DNA of 64,000 nt from Novosphingobium kaempferiae. Lineage in GTDB: Bacteria > Pseudomonadota > Alphaproteobacteria > Sphingomonadales > Sphingomonadaceae. Where the stretch lies: assembly GCF_021227995.1 (NCBI RefSeq), contig NZ_CP089301.1:4216001-4280000 (forward strand). The letters run 5' to 3'. Every line of letters begins with the position of its first letter. Position 1 is the first letter of the stretch. Below are positions 19,774-28,400 of this stretch, piece by piece. The position numbers and the translations under genes were made by a program. The notes under the pieces were generated by a model, which ran no database searches, was not told where the DNA came from, and saw only the letters and a list, made by a program, of their open reading frames with translations.

Positions 19774-20156
19774 GCCGATTCGGTCAGGCTCAGGTTGTTG
19801 CCGTCGGGATCGTTGAACCACGCGACTTTGGCGCCGCCTCCGGGTGCATGCCACACTCCGTCGGCATCCTGCCCGAACCCTTCGTAGATCTGGAAGACGA
19901 CGCCCTTGGCCCGCAGGGCTGCCATCGTCGCGGCCATGTCCGGCACGGACCATCCCAGCACGGTATGGCCGCTCGGCACATGGCCCGGCACCGGCGTCAG
20001 CCTGAGAGTGGCCTCCCCGCCCAGCGCGTAGGTCGTGGCGAAGTCGTCGCGCCCCGCCTCCGCAAGTCCAAGCACATCGGTGTAGAAGGCCTCTGCTCGG
20101 GCGCGATCAGTCGTCAGCACGAATGCTATGGGTCGGGCAGCAGGAACGATAGACAC
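19770..20156 (-). CDS. VOC/glyoxalase-like protein
   Basis: 128 residues from the GTG at 20156, preceded by AAAGGA 6 nt upstream; an ATG at 20189 gives 139 residues with a poorer ribosome site. It has the paired beta-alpha-beta-beta-beta fold of the vicinal oxygen chelate family: [21 protein letters not shown], then [16 protein letters not shown] and [16 protein letters not shown] proteins include glyoxalases, dioxygenases and resistance proteins; the function here is not defined. It is divergent from dxs. Confidence 0.82.
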   Translation of the reverse strand: MSIVPAARPIAFVLTTDRARAEAFYTDVLGLAEAGRDDFATTYALGGEATLRLTPVPGHVPSGHTVLGWSVPDMAATMAALRAKGVVFQIYEGFGQDADGVWHAPGGGAKVAWFNDPDGNNLSLTESA

Positions 20157-20254
20157 GGCAAGTCCTTTCCTTGTGCAAGCGTTCTGCATTTCAGCGCGAT
20201 ATTACGAAAGCCGTCAATCGACACGTCCGCAACAAGGGTGTAAGGGCCCGAGAA

Positions 20255-22177
20255 ATGAACGCCAATCCGGCCACGCCCCTGCTCGACACGGTTTCGACTC
20301 CCGACGACCTGCGCAAGCTCAAGCCTGCCCAGCTCCGCCAGCTTGCAGACGAACTGCGCGCCGAGATGATATCGGCGGTGGGCCAGACCGGCGGCCACCT
20401 CGGCTCCGGCCTCGGCGTGGTCGAACTGACCGTCGCCATTCACTACGTCTTCGACACCCCGGTGGACCGCCTGATCTGGGACGTCGGCCATCAGGCCTAT
20501 CCGCACAAGATCCTGACCGGTCGCCGCGACCGCATCCGCACGCTGCGCCAGGGCGGCGGCCTGTCCGGCTTCACCAAGCGGACGGAGAGCGAGTACGATC
20601 CGTTCGGCACCGCGCATAGCTCCACCTCGATCTCGGCGGCGCTGGGCTTCGCCATCGGCAGCAAGATCAAGCAGGAGCCGGGCCGTGGCATCGCCGTGAT
20701 CGGCGACGGCGCGATGAGCGCGGGCATGGCCTACGAGGCGATGAACAACGCGCGCGAGGCCGGGAACCGCCTCATCGTCATCCTCAACGACAACGACATG
20801 TCGATCGCGCCGCCGGTGGGTGGCCTGTCGGCCTATCTCGCCCGGTTGGTGTCCTCGGGCCAGTTCCTCGGCCTGCGCGAGCTGGCGCGCAAGTTCGCCC
20901 GCCGCCTGCCCCGCCCGCTCCACGTCGCCGCCAAGAAGACCGACGAGTTCGCGCGCGGCATGGCCATGGGCGGCACCCTGTTCGAGGAACTGGGCTTCTA
21001 CTACGTCGGCCCGATCGACGGGCATGACCTCGACGCGCTGGTCCCGGTGCTGGAAAACGTGCGCGACGCGGGCGAAGGCCCGATCCTCGTCCATGTCGTG
21101 ACGCAGAAGGGCAAGGGCTACGCCCCGGCCGAGAACGCGGCGGACAAGTACCACGGCGTCCAGAAGTTCGACGTCATCACCGGCGAACAAGCCAAGGCTC
21201 CCGCCGGTCCGCCCAGCTACACCGGCGTCTTCGCCAAGGCCCTCGTCGCCGAGGCGCAGGCGGACCCGACGATCTGCGCCATCACCGCCGCCATGCCCTC
21301 GGGCACCGGGCTCGACAAGTTCGCGCAGCTGTTCCCGGACCGCAGCTTCGACGTCGGCATCGCCGAACAGCACGCCGTCACCTTCGCGGCCGGTCTGGCA
21401 GCGCAGGGCATGCGCCCGTTCTGCGCGATCTATTCCACCTTCCTCCAGCGTGCGTTTGATCAAGTAGTCCACGACGTAGCGATCCAGAACCTCCCGGTAC
21501 GCTTCGCAATAGACCGCGCGGGCCTGGTCGGCGCGGACGGCGCGACGCATGCCGGTTCGTTCGACGTGACCTATCTCGCTACCCTTCCAAACATGGTGGT
21601 CATGGCGGCAGCGGACGAGGCGGAACTGGTCCACATGGTCCACACCGCCGCGCTCTATGATGCGGGCCCGATCGCCTTCCGCTACCCGCGCGGCAACGGC
21701 GTGGGCGTGGAACTGCCCGCAGTCCCCGAGGCATTGGAGATCGGCAAGGGCCGTATCGTCCGCGAGGGTTCCAAGGTCGCACTGCTCTCGCTCGGCACCC
21801 GCCTCGGCGAAGCGCTCAAGGCGGCGGATCAGCTCGAAGCCAAGGGCCTGTCGACCACGGTCGCCGACCTGCGCTTCGCCAAGCCGCTCGACACCGACCT
21901 CATCCGCCGCCTGATGCTGAGCCACGAAGTCATCGTGACGGTGGAGGAAGGCTCGGTCGGCGGCCTCGGCGCGCATGTGCTGACGATGGCGAGCGACGAG
22001 GGCCTGACCGACGCGGGCCTCAAGATCCGCACCATGCGCCTGCCCGACGTGTTCCAGGACCACGACAAGCCCGATACGCAGTACGACGAGGCCGGTCTCA
22101 ACGCCCCGCAGATCGTCGACACCGTGCTCAAGGCACTGCGCCACAACAGCGCGGGCGTGAACGAGGCGCGGGCTTAA
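20255..22177 (+). CDS. dxs: 1-deoxy-D-xylulose-5-phosphate synthase
   Basis: 640-residue thiamine-diphosphate enzyme joining pyruvate and glyceraldehyde 3-phosphate, the first step of the MEP isoprenoid pathway. It has [19 protein letters not shown], the [12 protein letters not shown] segment, the ThDP/Mg motif [17 protein letters not shown], and in the middle domain [15 protein letters not shown]. It is full length. The ATG at 20255 begins the usual family N-terminus; the in-frame extension upstream looks non-coding. A hairpin and a dispersed repeat follow the gene. Confidence 0.97.
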   Translation: MNANPATPLLDTVSTPDDLRKLKPAQLRQLADELRAEMISAVGQTGGHLGSGLGVVELTVAIHYVFDTPVDRLIWDVGHQAYPHKILTGRRDRIRTLRQGGGLSGFTKRTESEYDPFGTAHSSTSISAALGFAIGSKIKQEPGRGIAVIGDGAMSAGMAYEAMNNAREAGNRLIVILNDNDMSIAPPVGGLSAYLARLVSSGQFLGLRELARKFARRLPRPLHVAAKKTDEFARGMAMGGTLFEELGFYYVGPIDGHDLDALVPVLENVRDAGEGPILVHVVTQKGKGYAPAENAADKYHGVQKFDVITGEQAKAPAGPPSYTGVFAKALVAEAQADPTICAITAAMPSGTGLDKFAQLFPDRSFDVGIAEQHAVTFAAGLAAQGMRPFCAIYSTFLQRAFDQVVHDVAIQNLPVRFAIDRAGLVGADGATHAGSFDVTYLATLPNMVVMAAADEAELVHMVHTAALYDAGPIAFRYPRGNGVGVELPAVPEALEIGKGRIVREGSKVALLSLGTRLGEALKAADQLEAKGLSTTVADLRFAKPLDTDLIRRLMLSHEVIVTVEEGSVGGLGAHVLTMASDEGLTDAGLKIRTMRLPDVFQDHDKPDTQYDEAGLNAPQIVDTVLKALRHNSAGVNEARA

Positions 22178-22210
22178 GCGCGGCTTTGACAAGCGCGGCC
22201 TGAACGAAAT

Positions 22211-22237
22211 GGCGATCAGCTTGAAAGCTTGGTCGCC
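22211..22237 (+). terminator. Hairpin downstream of dxs
   Basis: GGCGATC-AGCTT ... AAGCTTGGTCGCC forms an imperfect stem-loop 33 nt after the dxs stop, followed by CTCTCCCTTC without a long T run. It may be the dxs terminator. Confidence 0.4.
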
Positions 22238-22249
22238 TCTCCCTTCATC

Positions 22250-22275
22250 GTCATCCCCGCGCAGGCGGGAATGAC
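22250..22275. repeat. Dispersed palindrome, family D
   Basis: GTCATCCCCGC ... GCGGGAATGAC is an 11-bp stem with one mismatch and a 4-nt loop. A diverged half copy lies at 28325-28347. It sits between convergent genes and could also act as a terminator. Confidence 0.65.
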
Positions 22276-22343
22276 GAACGCGGATCAAATCCGCCGGGCG
22301 ATTGGGGCGGGCAGGAGCCGGTCGTCGCTGCCCGCCATTTCCA

Positions 22344-23651
22344 CTACCAGTCGTAGGCCTTCGGCAGATAGGTCTCGTCGAGATCCTTGTACCGTGCGCG
22401 CAGGCGGCTCTGGTGGCTGTCGACGGACTGCTTCACGCCGTCGATCCACACATCCACCGGAGCGGAGGATACCTCCAGCGGATCGCCGTCCCACAGCACA
22501 ACGTCGCCTACGGCACCGGGAGCCAGCACCCCGGCCTTGCCGCCGAAGCCGCTGATCTCCGCCGGGACGGAGGTGATCGCGGCCAGCGCCTCGCCCCAGG
22601 TCAGACCGGTTGCGCCCGGGATCTTGGTCAGCGCCACGAGGTTGCCTGCCTGTTGCGGCGCATTTCGGGGCTGGTTGCCGCCTTCGAACAGGCCGATGGC
22701 GACCTTGACACCCGCCTTCTTCAGGCGCCCGACGTTGGACATGGTGGCGGCCAGCGTCTCGAACGCGGCCGGAAGGTCACGCATCGGCATGGTCACGACC
22801 GGCACCTTGGCCGCCGCGATCTCCGAGGCGACGAGCCAGCCTTCCGTGGCGCCGACGAGCACGAGGTCGAGCTTGGGGAACTCGGGCTTGAGCGCCAGCA
22901 CGTTGCGGATGTCCGCCGCGCGCTCCACGCCGACGTAAAGGGTCTGTGTCCCGTCCACGACCTTGGCAAGCGCCACCGCATCGGCGCGGGTGAGCAGGAC
23001 ATCGCCCTGTCGCTGCGCCCCGGCGGTCAGGGTCGCAACCTCGCGCGCCTCACGCAGCGCATTGCGCAACGCGGTGTGTGCGGCGACGCGGCTGCCGCCC
23101 GCCAGCTTCGCACCGGCCTCTCCGAGTTCGACGTACTGGAACGCCCGCGGCTTGACGACGATTGCGGCATCTTCGCCAAGATCGATCACCGCGCCCTGTC
23201 CCGCGAAGATCGAGCCGCCGTTGAACGGGGTCACGCTGGCGCGGGTGACGCCGCCCTCGCGGCTGACGGCGATGTGCTCGCTGGAGGGGTTGAGCGCAGG
23301 CACAACATCCAGCGCGGCGTTGAAGGGCGACTTGTCGGCGGAAGTGTCGTTGCTGTCGTCCACGCCTTCGACGTCCCAGAGGCCGAGGTCGGTGATCGCG
23401 GAGAACAGGCCGGGCGTCACCCACTTGCCGGTGCCGTCGACGGTCTGGATGCCGGCGGGCACGGCGACGCCTGCACCTGCGGCAACGATCTTGCCGGCGC
23501 GCACGACGACGGTGCCGTGCTCGATCGGCGCGCTGCCGTCACCCGTGGCGACGGTGGCATTGGTGATGGCGAAGTCCTGCGCGAGCGCGGACAGGGAGGC
23601 CGTCAGGGCTGGGGCCGCAAGCAGGGCGGCAAGGATCAGGCGGCGCTTCAC
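22344..23651 (-). CDS. Secreted amidohydrolase-fold protein lacking the metal HxH
   Basis: 435 residues with a signal peptide (KRRLILAALLAAP ... SALA-QDF). It has the composite beta-sandwich of amidohydrolases (TVVVRAGKIVAAG, then GKWVTPGLF). The metal motif that should follow reads SAITDLGLWD instead of xxHxHLG. The later strand positions also lack clear His ligands, and the terminal VGDVVLWDGDPLEV strand is intact. It is thus probably catalytically impaired or uses different chemistry. It is coupled by ATGA to the upstream amidohydrolase, whose metal site is intact, suggesting the two act as a pair in the periplasm. Confidence 0.82.
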   Translation of the reverse strand: MKRRLILAALLAAPALTASLSALAQDFAITNATVATGDGSAPIEHGTVVVRAGKIVAAGAGVAVPAGIQTVDGTGKWVTPGLFSAITDLGLWDVEGVDDSNDTSADKSPFNAALDVVPALNPSSEHIAVSREGGVTRASVTPFNGGSIFAGQGAVIDLGEDAAIVVKPRAFQYVELGEAGAKLAGGSRVAAHTALRNALREAREVATLTAGAQRQGDVLLTRADAVALAKVVDGTQTLYVGVERAADIRNVLALKPEFPKLDLVLVGATEGWLVASEIAAAKVPVVTMPMRDLPAAFETLAATMSNVGRLKKAGVKVAIGLFEGGNQPRNAPQQAGNLVALTKIPGATGLTWGEALAAITSVPAEISGFGGKAGVLAPGAVGDVVLWDGDPLEVSSAPVDVWIDGVKQSVDSHQSRLRARYKDLDETYLPKAYDW

Positions 23652-25042
23652 TTCACGTCTCCTTCACCGGGCTGGCCGAGTTCGAAATCGCTGACCGGCT
23701 TTCGCTTCGGATCGTCGGCATCATAGAGTAGCGCACCGTCGGACCAGACCTTCTCGGGCCGCGAATAGATCGACAGCGGGTTGCCGTTCCACAGCACCAC
23801 GTCGGCCATCTTGCCGGTTTCGAGGCTGCCGGTCTTCTCGCCGATGCCCATGGCCTTGGCGGCATTGTAGGTGAACCAGCCGACGACCTGCGCGTCCGGC
23901 ACGTCCACGCCGATGCGGCGCCCTGCGGCCTGCGCGCGGGCGGCCGCCTGGTTGAGCCGCTGAATGCCGTTCTCATCATCGGAGTGGATCACCACGCAGG
24001 CGCCCTGCTTGGCGAGCAGCGCGGCGTTTTCAGGGATGCCGTCGTAGGCTTCCATCTTGAAGCCGTACCAGTCCGCCCAGATCGCAGCGCAGACATCGTT
24101 GGCCTTGAGGATGTCGCCGATCTTGTAGGCTTCGACGGCATGGTGGAAGGCCGTGACCTTGTAGCCCATCTCCTTCGCCATATCGAGAACCTGCGCCATC
24201 TCGTCCGCGCGGTAGCAGTGGTTCTGGACGAGGATCTCGCCCTTCAGCACGCCTTCCAGCGTATCCTTGCCGAGATCGCGCTCGGCATGGTCGCCGTCCA
24301 TGTACTGCTTGGCGTCGATCCAAGCCTGGCGGTTGACCGAGAAGTTGCCCATGCGGGTCATCGGCTTCTGCCCCTTGCCGCCGTAGACCCGCTTGGGATT
24401 CTCACCGCAGGCCATCTTGAGCGAGTAGGGCGCGCCGGGATACTTCATGCCCTGCACCGTGCGGCTGGGCACGTTCTTGAGTGTCACCGCGCGCCCGCCC
24501 ATGAGGTTGCCGGAGCCCGGCAGGATCTGCAGCGTGGTGACGCCGCCGTTGACGAGCGCGCGGCTGAAGCCGGGATCCTGCGGCCAGACAGAATGCTCGG
24601 CCCAGACGTCCGGCGTGGTGGGGGAGGTCATCTCGTTGCCGTCCGACAGCGCATCGACCGAAGGGCTGGGATAGACGCCGAGGTGCGAGTGGATATCGAT
24701 CACCCCGGGGGTGACGAACTTGCCCTTGCCGTCCACACGATCATAGCCTGCGGGCACCGTCAGGTCCGCACCGCCCACGGCGACGACCTTGCCGTTCTCG
24801 AACAGCACCGTGCCGTTGTCGATCCGCCCGCCGCGACCGTCATAGACCGTCGCGCCGACCAGCGCCGTGGGGCGGCCGGGATAGGGCTTGTAGGTGGAGG
24901 CGTAAGGCGCTTCGCCCGCCTTCTCGTCCTTGCCCTTCTTCTTCGCGTCGGCCGCCTGCGTCGACAGCGCGACGCCGAGCGCCAGCGCACACGTCAGGCT
25001 GCGGGCCAGTCGCCGTTTCCAAGGCGATACCGTCATCAGCAT
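23648..25042 (-). CDS. Secreted amidohydrolase with intact metal site
   Basis: 464 residues with an N-terminal signal peptide (KRRLARSLTCALALGVAL ... TQAADA). Amidohydrolase motifs are FVTPGVIDIHSHLGVYPSP (HxH), KVTAFHHAVEAY and VVIHSDDENGI (the metal Asp/His region), with MADVVLWNGNPLSI closing the beta-sandwich. It is probably a periplasmic peptidase- or imidase-like hydrolase. AGGGG precedes the ATG at 25042. It sits 59 nt after a peptide-transporter gene, so peptide-derived substrates are likely but not shown. Confidence 0.88.
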   Translation of the reverse strand: MLMTVSPWKRRLARSLTCALALGVALSTQAADAKKKGKDEKAGEAPYASTYKPYPGRPTALVGATVYDGRGGRIDNGTVLFENGKVVAVGGADLTVPAGYDRVDGKGKFVTPGVIDIHSHLGVYPSPSVDALSDGNEMTSPTTPDVWAEHSVWPQDPGFSRALVNGGVTTLQILPGSGNLMGGRAVTLKNVPSRTVQGMKYPGAPYSLKMACGENPKRVYGGKGQKPMTRMGNFSVNRQAWIDAKQYMDGDHAERDLGKDTLEGVLKGEILVQNHCYRADEMAQVLDMAKEMGYKVTAFHHAVEAYKIGDILKANDVCAAIWADWYGFKMEAYDGIPENAALLAKQGACVVIHSDDENGIQRLNQAAARAQAAGRRIGVDVPDAQVVGWFTYNAAKAMGIGEKTGSLETGKMADVVLWNGNPLSIYSRPEKVWSDGALLYDADDPKRKPVSDFELGQPGEGDVK

Positions 25043-25101
25043 ATTCCCCTGTTGCAGATGGAAATCCGGCCCGGGGAGCGCCCGGGCCGGAGAGGTCTTC
25101 G

Positions 25102-26757
25102 TCAGTCTTTCTTCATGGCCGGGTGGAAGCCCGCTTCCTGCGCCTCCAGCCCGAACTCGGCGCTGCCGGCGAGGTCGGCGTCGCCCGCCCGATCACCCAG
25201 CGTGTCGAGGTGCATCCAGCGCCGCACAATGGGCGAGAGGAGCAGCACGACCACCGCGACGCCGATCGTGATCCAGCCGATCTTCGAGTAGATCGACAGG
25301 GTCAGCGCCTTGTCCATGGTGCCGCTTTCGCCGCCCGTCGCCTCGCCGATCTTGCCCGCGACGAAGTTGCCGACCGCGGTCATGTAGAACCACGCGCCCA
25401 TGATGAAGCTGCCGAGGTGCAGCGGCGACAGGCGGGTCATGGCCGAAAGGCCGACCGGCGACAGGCACAGCTCGCCCGTGGTGTGCAGCATGTAGATGAG
25501 GAACACGAAGACGACCGAAGTCATCACCGCCGGATCGCCGGTGCCCGCGCCCCACACGAAGACGAGGAAGCCGAGGCCGACCTGCGCCAGCGCCAGCGCG
25601 AACTTGGCCGGTGCGGAAGGCTCCAGCCCCTTCTTGCCGAGATAGGCCCACAGGCCCGCAAAGATCGGGCCGAACAGCACGATGTAGATCGGGTTGATCG
25701 ACTGGAAGAGGCTCGTCGGCACGCCGCCGCGATCCACGAACTTGTCGGTGTAGAGGCTGAGCGATCCGCCCGCCTGCTCGAACAGGCCCCAGAAGATCGG
25801 ATTGAGCGCGATCAGGAACAGGATCGCGAAGATGCGCTCACGCGCTTCCTTGGGCAGCTTGAATGCCTCGTAGAGCGTATAGAGCAGCATCGCGATGCCC
25901 GAGACCACCAGCAGCGACTGGATGACGCTGACGTACTGGATCAGGAACCAGATCACCGCGACCGACGCCGCACCGATGCCGTAGAGCATCAGTTCGTTGT
26001 TCTTCGCCAGCGGCTTGGGCGGCTCACCCCGGCCCTTGAGCGCGGGCCTGCCGACCACGAAGATGATAAGGCCCAGCACCATGCCGATGCCCGCGAGGCC
26101 GAAGCCGTAGGACCAGCCGATCGTCTCGCCCAGATAGCCGACGAGGATCGTGCCGAGCGCCGCGCCGGTGTTCACGCCCATGTAGAAGATCGTGTAGGCC
26201 GCGTCGCGCCGGGTGTCGGTCATCTTGTAGAGCTGGCCGACGATCACCGAAATGTTGGCCTTCAGGAAGCCCGAGCCGACGATGATGAGCGCCAGCGCCA
26301 GCCAGAACACGTTGATGGCGGGGTCAGCCTGCTTGACCGCCGGATCGGTGACGCCCTGCAGGCCCTCGTAGGCCATGAACAGGTGGCCGAGGGCGAGGAC
26401 GATGCCGCCGAACAGCACGGCCTTGCGCTGCCCCAGCCAGCGGTCGGCCAGATAGCCGCCCAGCACCGGGGTGATGTAGACGAGGCTGGTATAGGCCCCG
26501 TAGATCAGGTTCGACGGGCCGTCCGAGAACAGCCAGAACTTGGTGAGGTAGAGGATCAGCAGCGCGCGCATGCCGTAGTAGGAGAAACGCTCCCACATCT
26601 CGGCATAGAAAAGCACGAAGAGGCCGCGCGGATGGCCGACGAATTCCTCGCTCTTGCGCGTGGCGATGATGCCGCCCACGGCGAGCACGGCGAAGAGGAA
26701 TACGGCGCCGATCGCGGCGATCCAGTCCCCTTCGTTCCAAAGTGCGATGTCTTTCAT
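25102..26757 (-). CDS. Proton-dependent oligopeptide transporter (POT/PTR2)
   Basis: 551-residue major-facilitator protein with twelve to fourteen membrane helices, importing di- and tripeptides with protons. It has the ExxERFSYYGMRALLILYL type N-terminal signature (here MWERFSYYGMRALL), GGYLADRWLGQRKAVL and the PTR2 motif IFYMGVNTGAALGTIL. The first gene of a likely operon with the two downstream amidohydrolases, suggesting uptake linked to periplasmic peptide processing. A putative promoter lies in the 315-bp gap before ihfB. Confidence 0.93.
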   Translation of the reverse strand: MKDIALWNEGDWIAAIGAVFLFAVLAVGGIIATRKSEEFVGHPRGLFVLFYAEMWERFSYYGMRALLILYLTKFWLFSDGPSNLIYGAYTSLVYITPVLGGYLADRWLGQRKAVLFGGIVLALGHLFMAYEGLQGVTDPAVKQADPAINVFWLALALIIVGSGFLKANISVIVGQLYKMTDTRRDAAYTIFYMGVNTGAALGTILVGYLGETIGWSYGFGLAGIGMVLGLIIFVVGRPALKGRGEPPKPLAKNNELMLYGIGAASVAVIWFLIQYVSVIQSLLVVSGIAMLLYTLYEAFKLPKEARERIFAILFLIALNPIFWGLFEQAGGSLSLYTDKFVDRGGVPTSLFQSINPIYIVLFGPIFAGLWAYLGKKGLEPSAPAKFALALAQVGLGFLVFVWGAGTGDPAVMTSVVFVFLIYMLHTTGELCLSPVGLSAMTRLSPLHLGSFIMGAWFYMTAVGNFVAGKIGEATGGESGTMDKALTLSIYSKIGWITIGVAVVVLLLSPIVRRWMHLDTLGDRAGDADLAGSAEFGLEAQEAGFHPAMKKD

Positions 26758-27072
26758 GATGCTCGTGCCTTCGCGCCCTGTCGTCTCATGTTTCTTGTCT
26801 TGCGGCCGCAGAGGGGCCGCGCGTGAAGGAACGGGAGGTTAGCGGGCAATTTGCCGCTGTAAATGGCCGCACCCCGGTGGATCACCACGTCGGACCCGCC
26901 TTCATCCCGACTTTCCCCCATCTTTAGCGAGCCCATTGCGCGAAGCGGGCACCGGTGGCATTTTCACGACAGGCCACGGGGAGGCCGGACGTAATTTTGT
27001 GTTTCGTCACGCGGTTGAAGAAATTTTCTGCCGCGTTTTCCGGGCACGCTTTTTTTTGCGGGGATAGTCGCG
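26758..27072. other. Divergent intergenic region, transporter / ihfB
   Basis: 315 bp between the start codons of the peptide transporter (minus) and ihfB (plus). No coding region is convincing. It must hold both promoters. The side next to ihfB is relatively AT-rich (GAAGAAATTTTC near 27016) and has an 8-T tract at 27050-27057 just before GCGGGGATAG and the ihfB ATG. I see no clear operator or riboswitch. Confidence 0.6.
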
Positions 27073-27357
27073 ATGATAAGGTCCGAACTGCTGCAGGTTC
27101 TCGGCAAGGACAATCCGGAACTGCGCGCCGAGGACGTCGAGCGCGCGGTGGATACCTTCTTCGAGGAGATCAGCCAGCGCCTTGCCGACGGCGGCCGCGT
27201 GGAACTGCGCGGCTTCGGCGCGTTCTCGACCCGCCACCGCGATGGCCGCAAGGGCCGCAACCCGCGCACCGGCGAAAGCGTGGAAGTGCCCGAGAAGCGC
27301 GTTCCCTACTTCAAGCCGGGCAAGGAAATGCGCGCCCGCCTCAACGTGGCGGACTGA
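27073..27357 (+). CDS. ihfB: Integration host factor beta subunit
   Basis: 94-residue DNA-bending protein of the HU/IHF family. It forms a heterodimer with IHF-alpha, acting in transcription, recombination and replication. It has the N-terminal helices ([11 protein letters not shown]), then [32 protein letters not shown], quoted here as two conserved pieces [11 protein letters not shown] and GRNPRTGE, where the proline arm inserts in the minor groove. It ends [11 protein letters not shown]. The start MIRSEL and RLNVAD ending match IHF-beta rather than HU. Confidence 0.94.
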   Translation: MIRSELLQVLGKDNPELRAEDVERAVDTFFEEISQRLADGGRVELRGFGAFSTRHRDGRKGRNPRTGESVEVPEKRVPYFKPGKEMRARLNVAD

Positions 27358-27423
27358 CGCTCGCTCCGAGATTGCACCGAAGGTCGCGCGCCGCTAGATG
27401 ACGGCGCGCCGATCTGCGTGTTC

Positions 27424-27507
27424 GCGGGCGTGGCGGAATGGTAGACGCTGCGGACTTAAAATCCGCTTGGGTATCCAGTGCGGGTTCGAGTCCCGCCGCC
27501 CGCACCA
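27424..27507 (+). tRNA. tRNA-Leu (anticodon UAA)
   Basis: 84 nt with encoded CCA. The acceptor stem is GCGGGCG/CGCCCGC (27424-27430 with 27497-27503) and the discriminator is A. The anticodon stem GCGGA/TCCGC encloses the loop CTTAAAA, with anticodon TAA at 27457-27459. The T-arm is GCGGG-TTCGAGT-CCCGC at 27480-27496. The long variable arm (27467-27479) fits a class II leucine tRNA. Confidence 0.95.
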
Positions 27508-27684
27508 GATCTTGAGCCTGAACATCTACTTGGGCGAATATTTGCAGTTTCTTCGCAAAGAAGATTCTATTCAAACGATTGCGTTTACAAATACGTAACT
27601 TGCGAAAGAGTATCAAATACTAGGTACTCCCCCATCGCACACCGTTCGGGCGTCGGGGTGCGCGTACCGAGGGGTATCGTTGGC

Positions 27685-28299
27685 ATGACCTTTCAGGAAA
27701 GCCTGTCGACCAGCCGGGCGTTGACGCACGAGGAGCAGCGGGCAAGCCCGCGCTTCGCGTTGCTCTTGCGCGCCGCAAAGCTGATCGGCCGTGAGGGTGA
27801 GTACCTGTGCATCGTCCGCGACGTCTCCGAAACCGGCGTGAAGCTGCGCCTTTTCCATCCGCTGGCAACCGAACGGCGGCTTGCGCTGGAAAGCGCGGCG
27901 GGCGACCGGCTGGGCGTGGAGAAAGTCTGGGAACAGGGTGGCGAGGCGGGCTTCCGCTTCGACCTGCCGATCGACGTCCAGCGTTTCATCGCCGAGGCCG
28001 GACCTTACCCCAAGCGCCCGATCCGCATCGGGGTCGAACAGGTGGCCCGCGTCACGATCATGGGCGAAACCAGCGTCGTGCGCCTGCGCGACCTCTCGCG
28101 CCAGGGCGCCGGGATCGAGACCGACCGCCACCTCGCCATCGGCCAGTACCTGCGCATCGAGGCGGAGGACATGCCCGAATTTGAAGCGACGGTATGCTGG
28201 CGCAAGCACCCGGCCTACGGCCTCGTCTTCCGCCAGCTCATGAGCCTTGAGGAACTGGCGGTCCGAGCCTTTCACATGCAGCCCGGACGCCTTCGCTGA
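27685..28299 (+). CDS. Tandem PilZ-domain protein
   Basis: 204-residue cytoplasmic protein with two PilZ c-di-GMP-binding domains. Domain 1 has RASPR (RxxxR, residues ~19-23) and DVSETG (DxSxxG). Domain 2 has KRPIR where RxxxR is expected and DLSRQG. In the second the first Arg is replaced by Lys, so binding may be weaker or asymmetric. It probably senses c-di-GMP in motility or envelope control. The ATG at 27685 is chosen; the in-frame extension starts inside the tRNA gene. The 177-bp region before it is AT-rich and has no other gene. Confidence 0.88.
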   Translation: MTFQESLSTSRALTHEEQRASPRFALLLRAAKLIGREGEYLCIVRDVSETGVKLRLFHPLATERRLALESAAGDRLGVEKVWEQGGEAGFRFDLPIDVQRFIAEAGPYPKRPIRIGVEQVARVTIMGETSVVRLRDLSRQGAGIETDRHLAIGQYLRIEAEDMPEFEATVCWRKHPAYGLVFRQLMSLEELAVRAFHMQPGRLR

Positions 28300-28324
28300 G
28301 CGGGTCTCGCTGAACGGTTTAGCA

Positions 28325-28347
28325 CTCATTCCTGCGAAGGCGGGAAC
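28325..28347. repeat. Diverged copy of family D repeat
   Basis: CATTCCTGCGAAGGCGGGAA resembles the palindrome at 22250-22275 (CATCCCCGC ... GCGGGAATG), with a less perfect stem. It lies between convergent genes. Confidence 0.4.
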
Positions 28348-28400
28348 CTATCTCCTGACATTGCCTGTTGCACGGGATGACGACGAAAGTGGGACGCAGC

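Noticed and set aside
20126..22288. 720-codon open frame antisense to dxs
   Set aside because: Shadow of dxs; no motif and His/Asp/Arg-rich composition typical of antisense frames.
27424..27507. tRNA-Leu as an integration site for a genomic island
   Set aside because: No integrase, no repeated 3' tRNA fragment and no mobile genes nearby.
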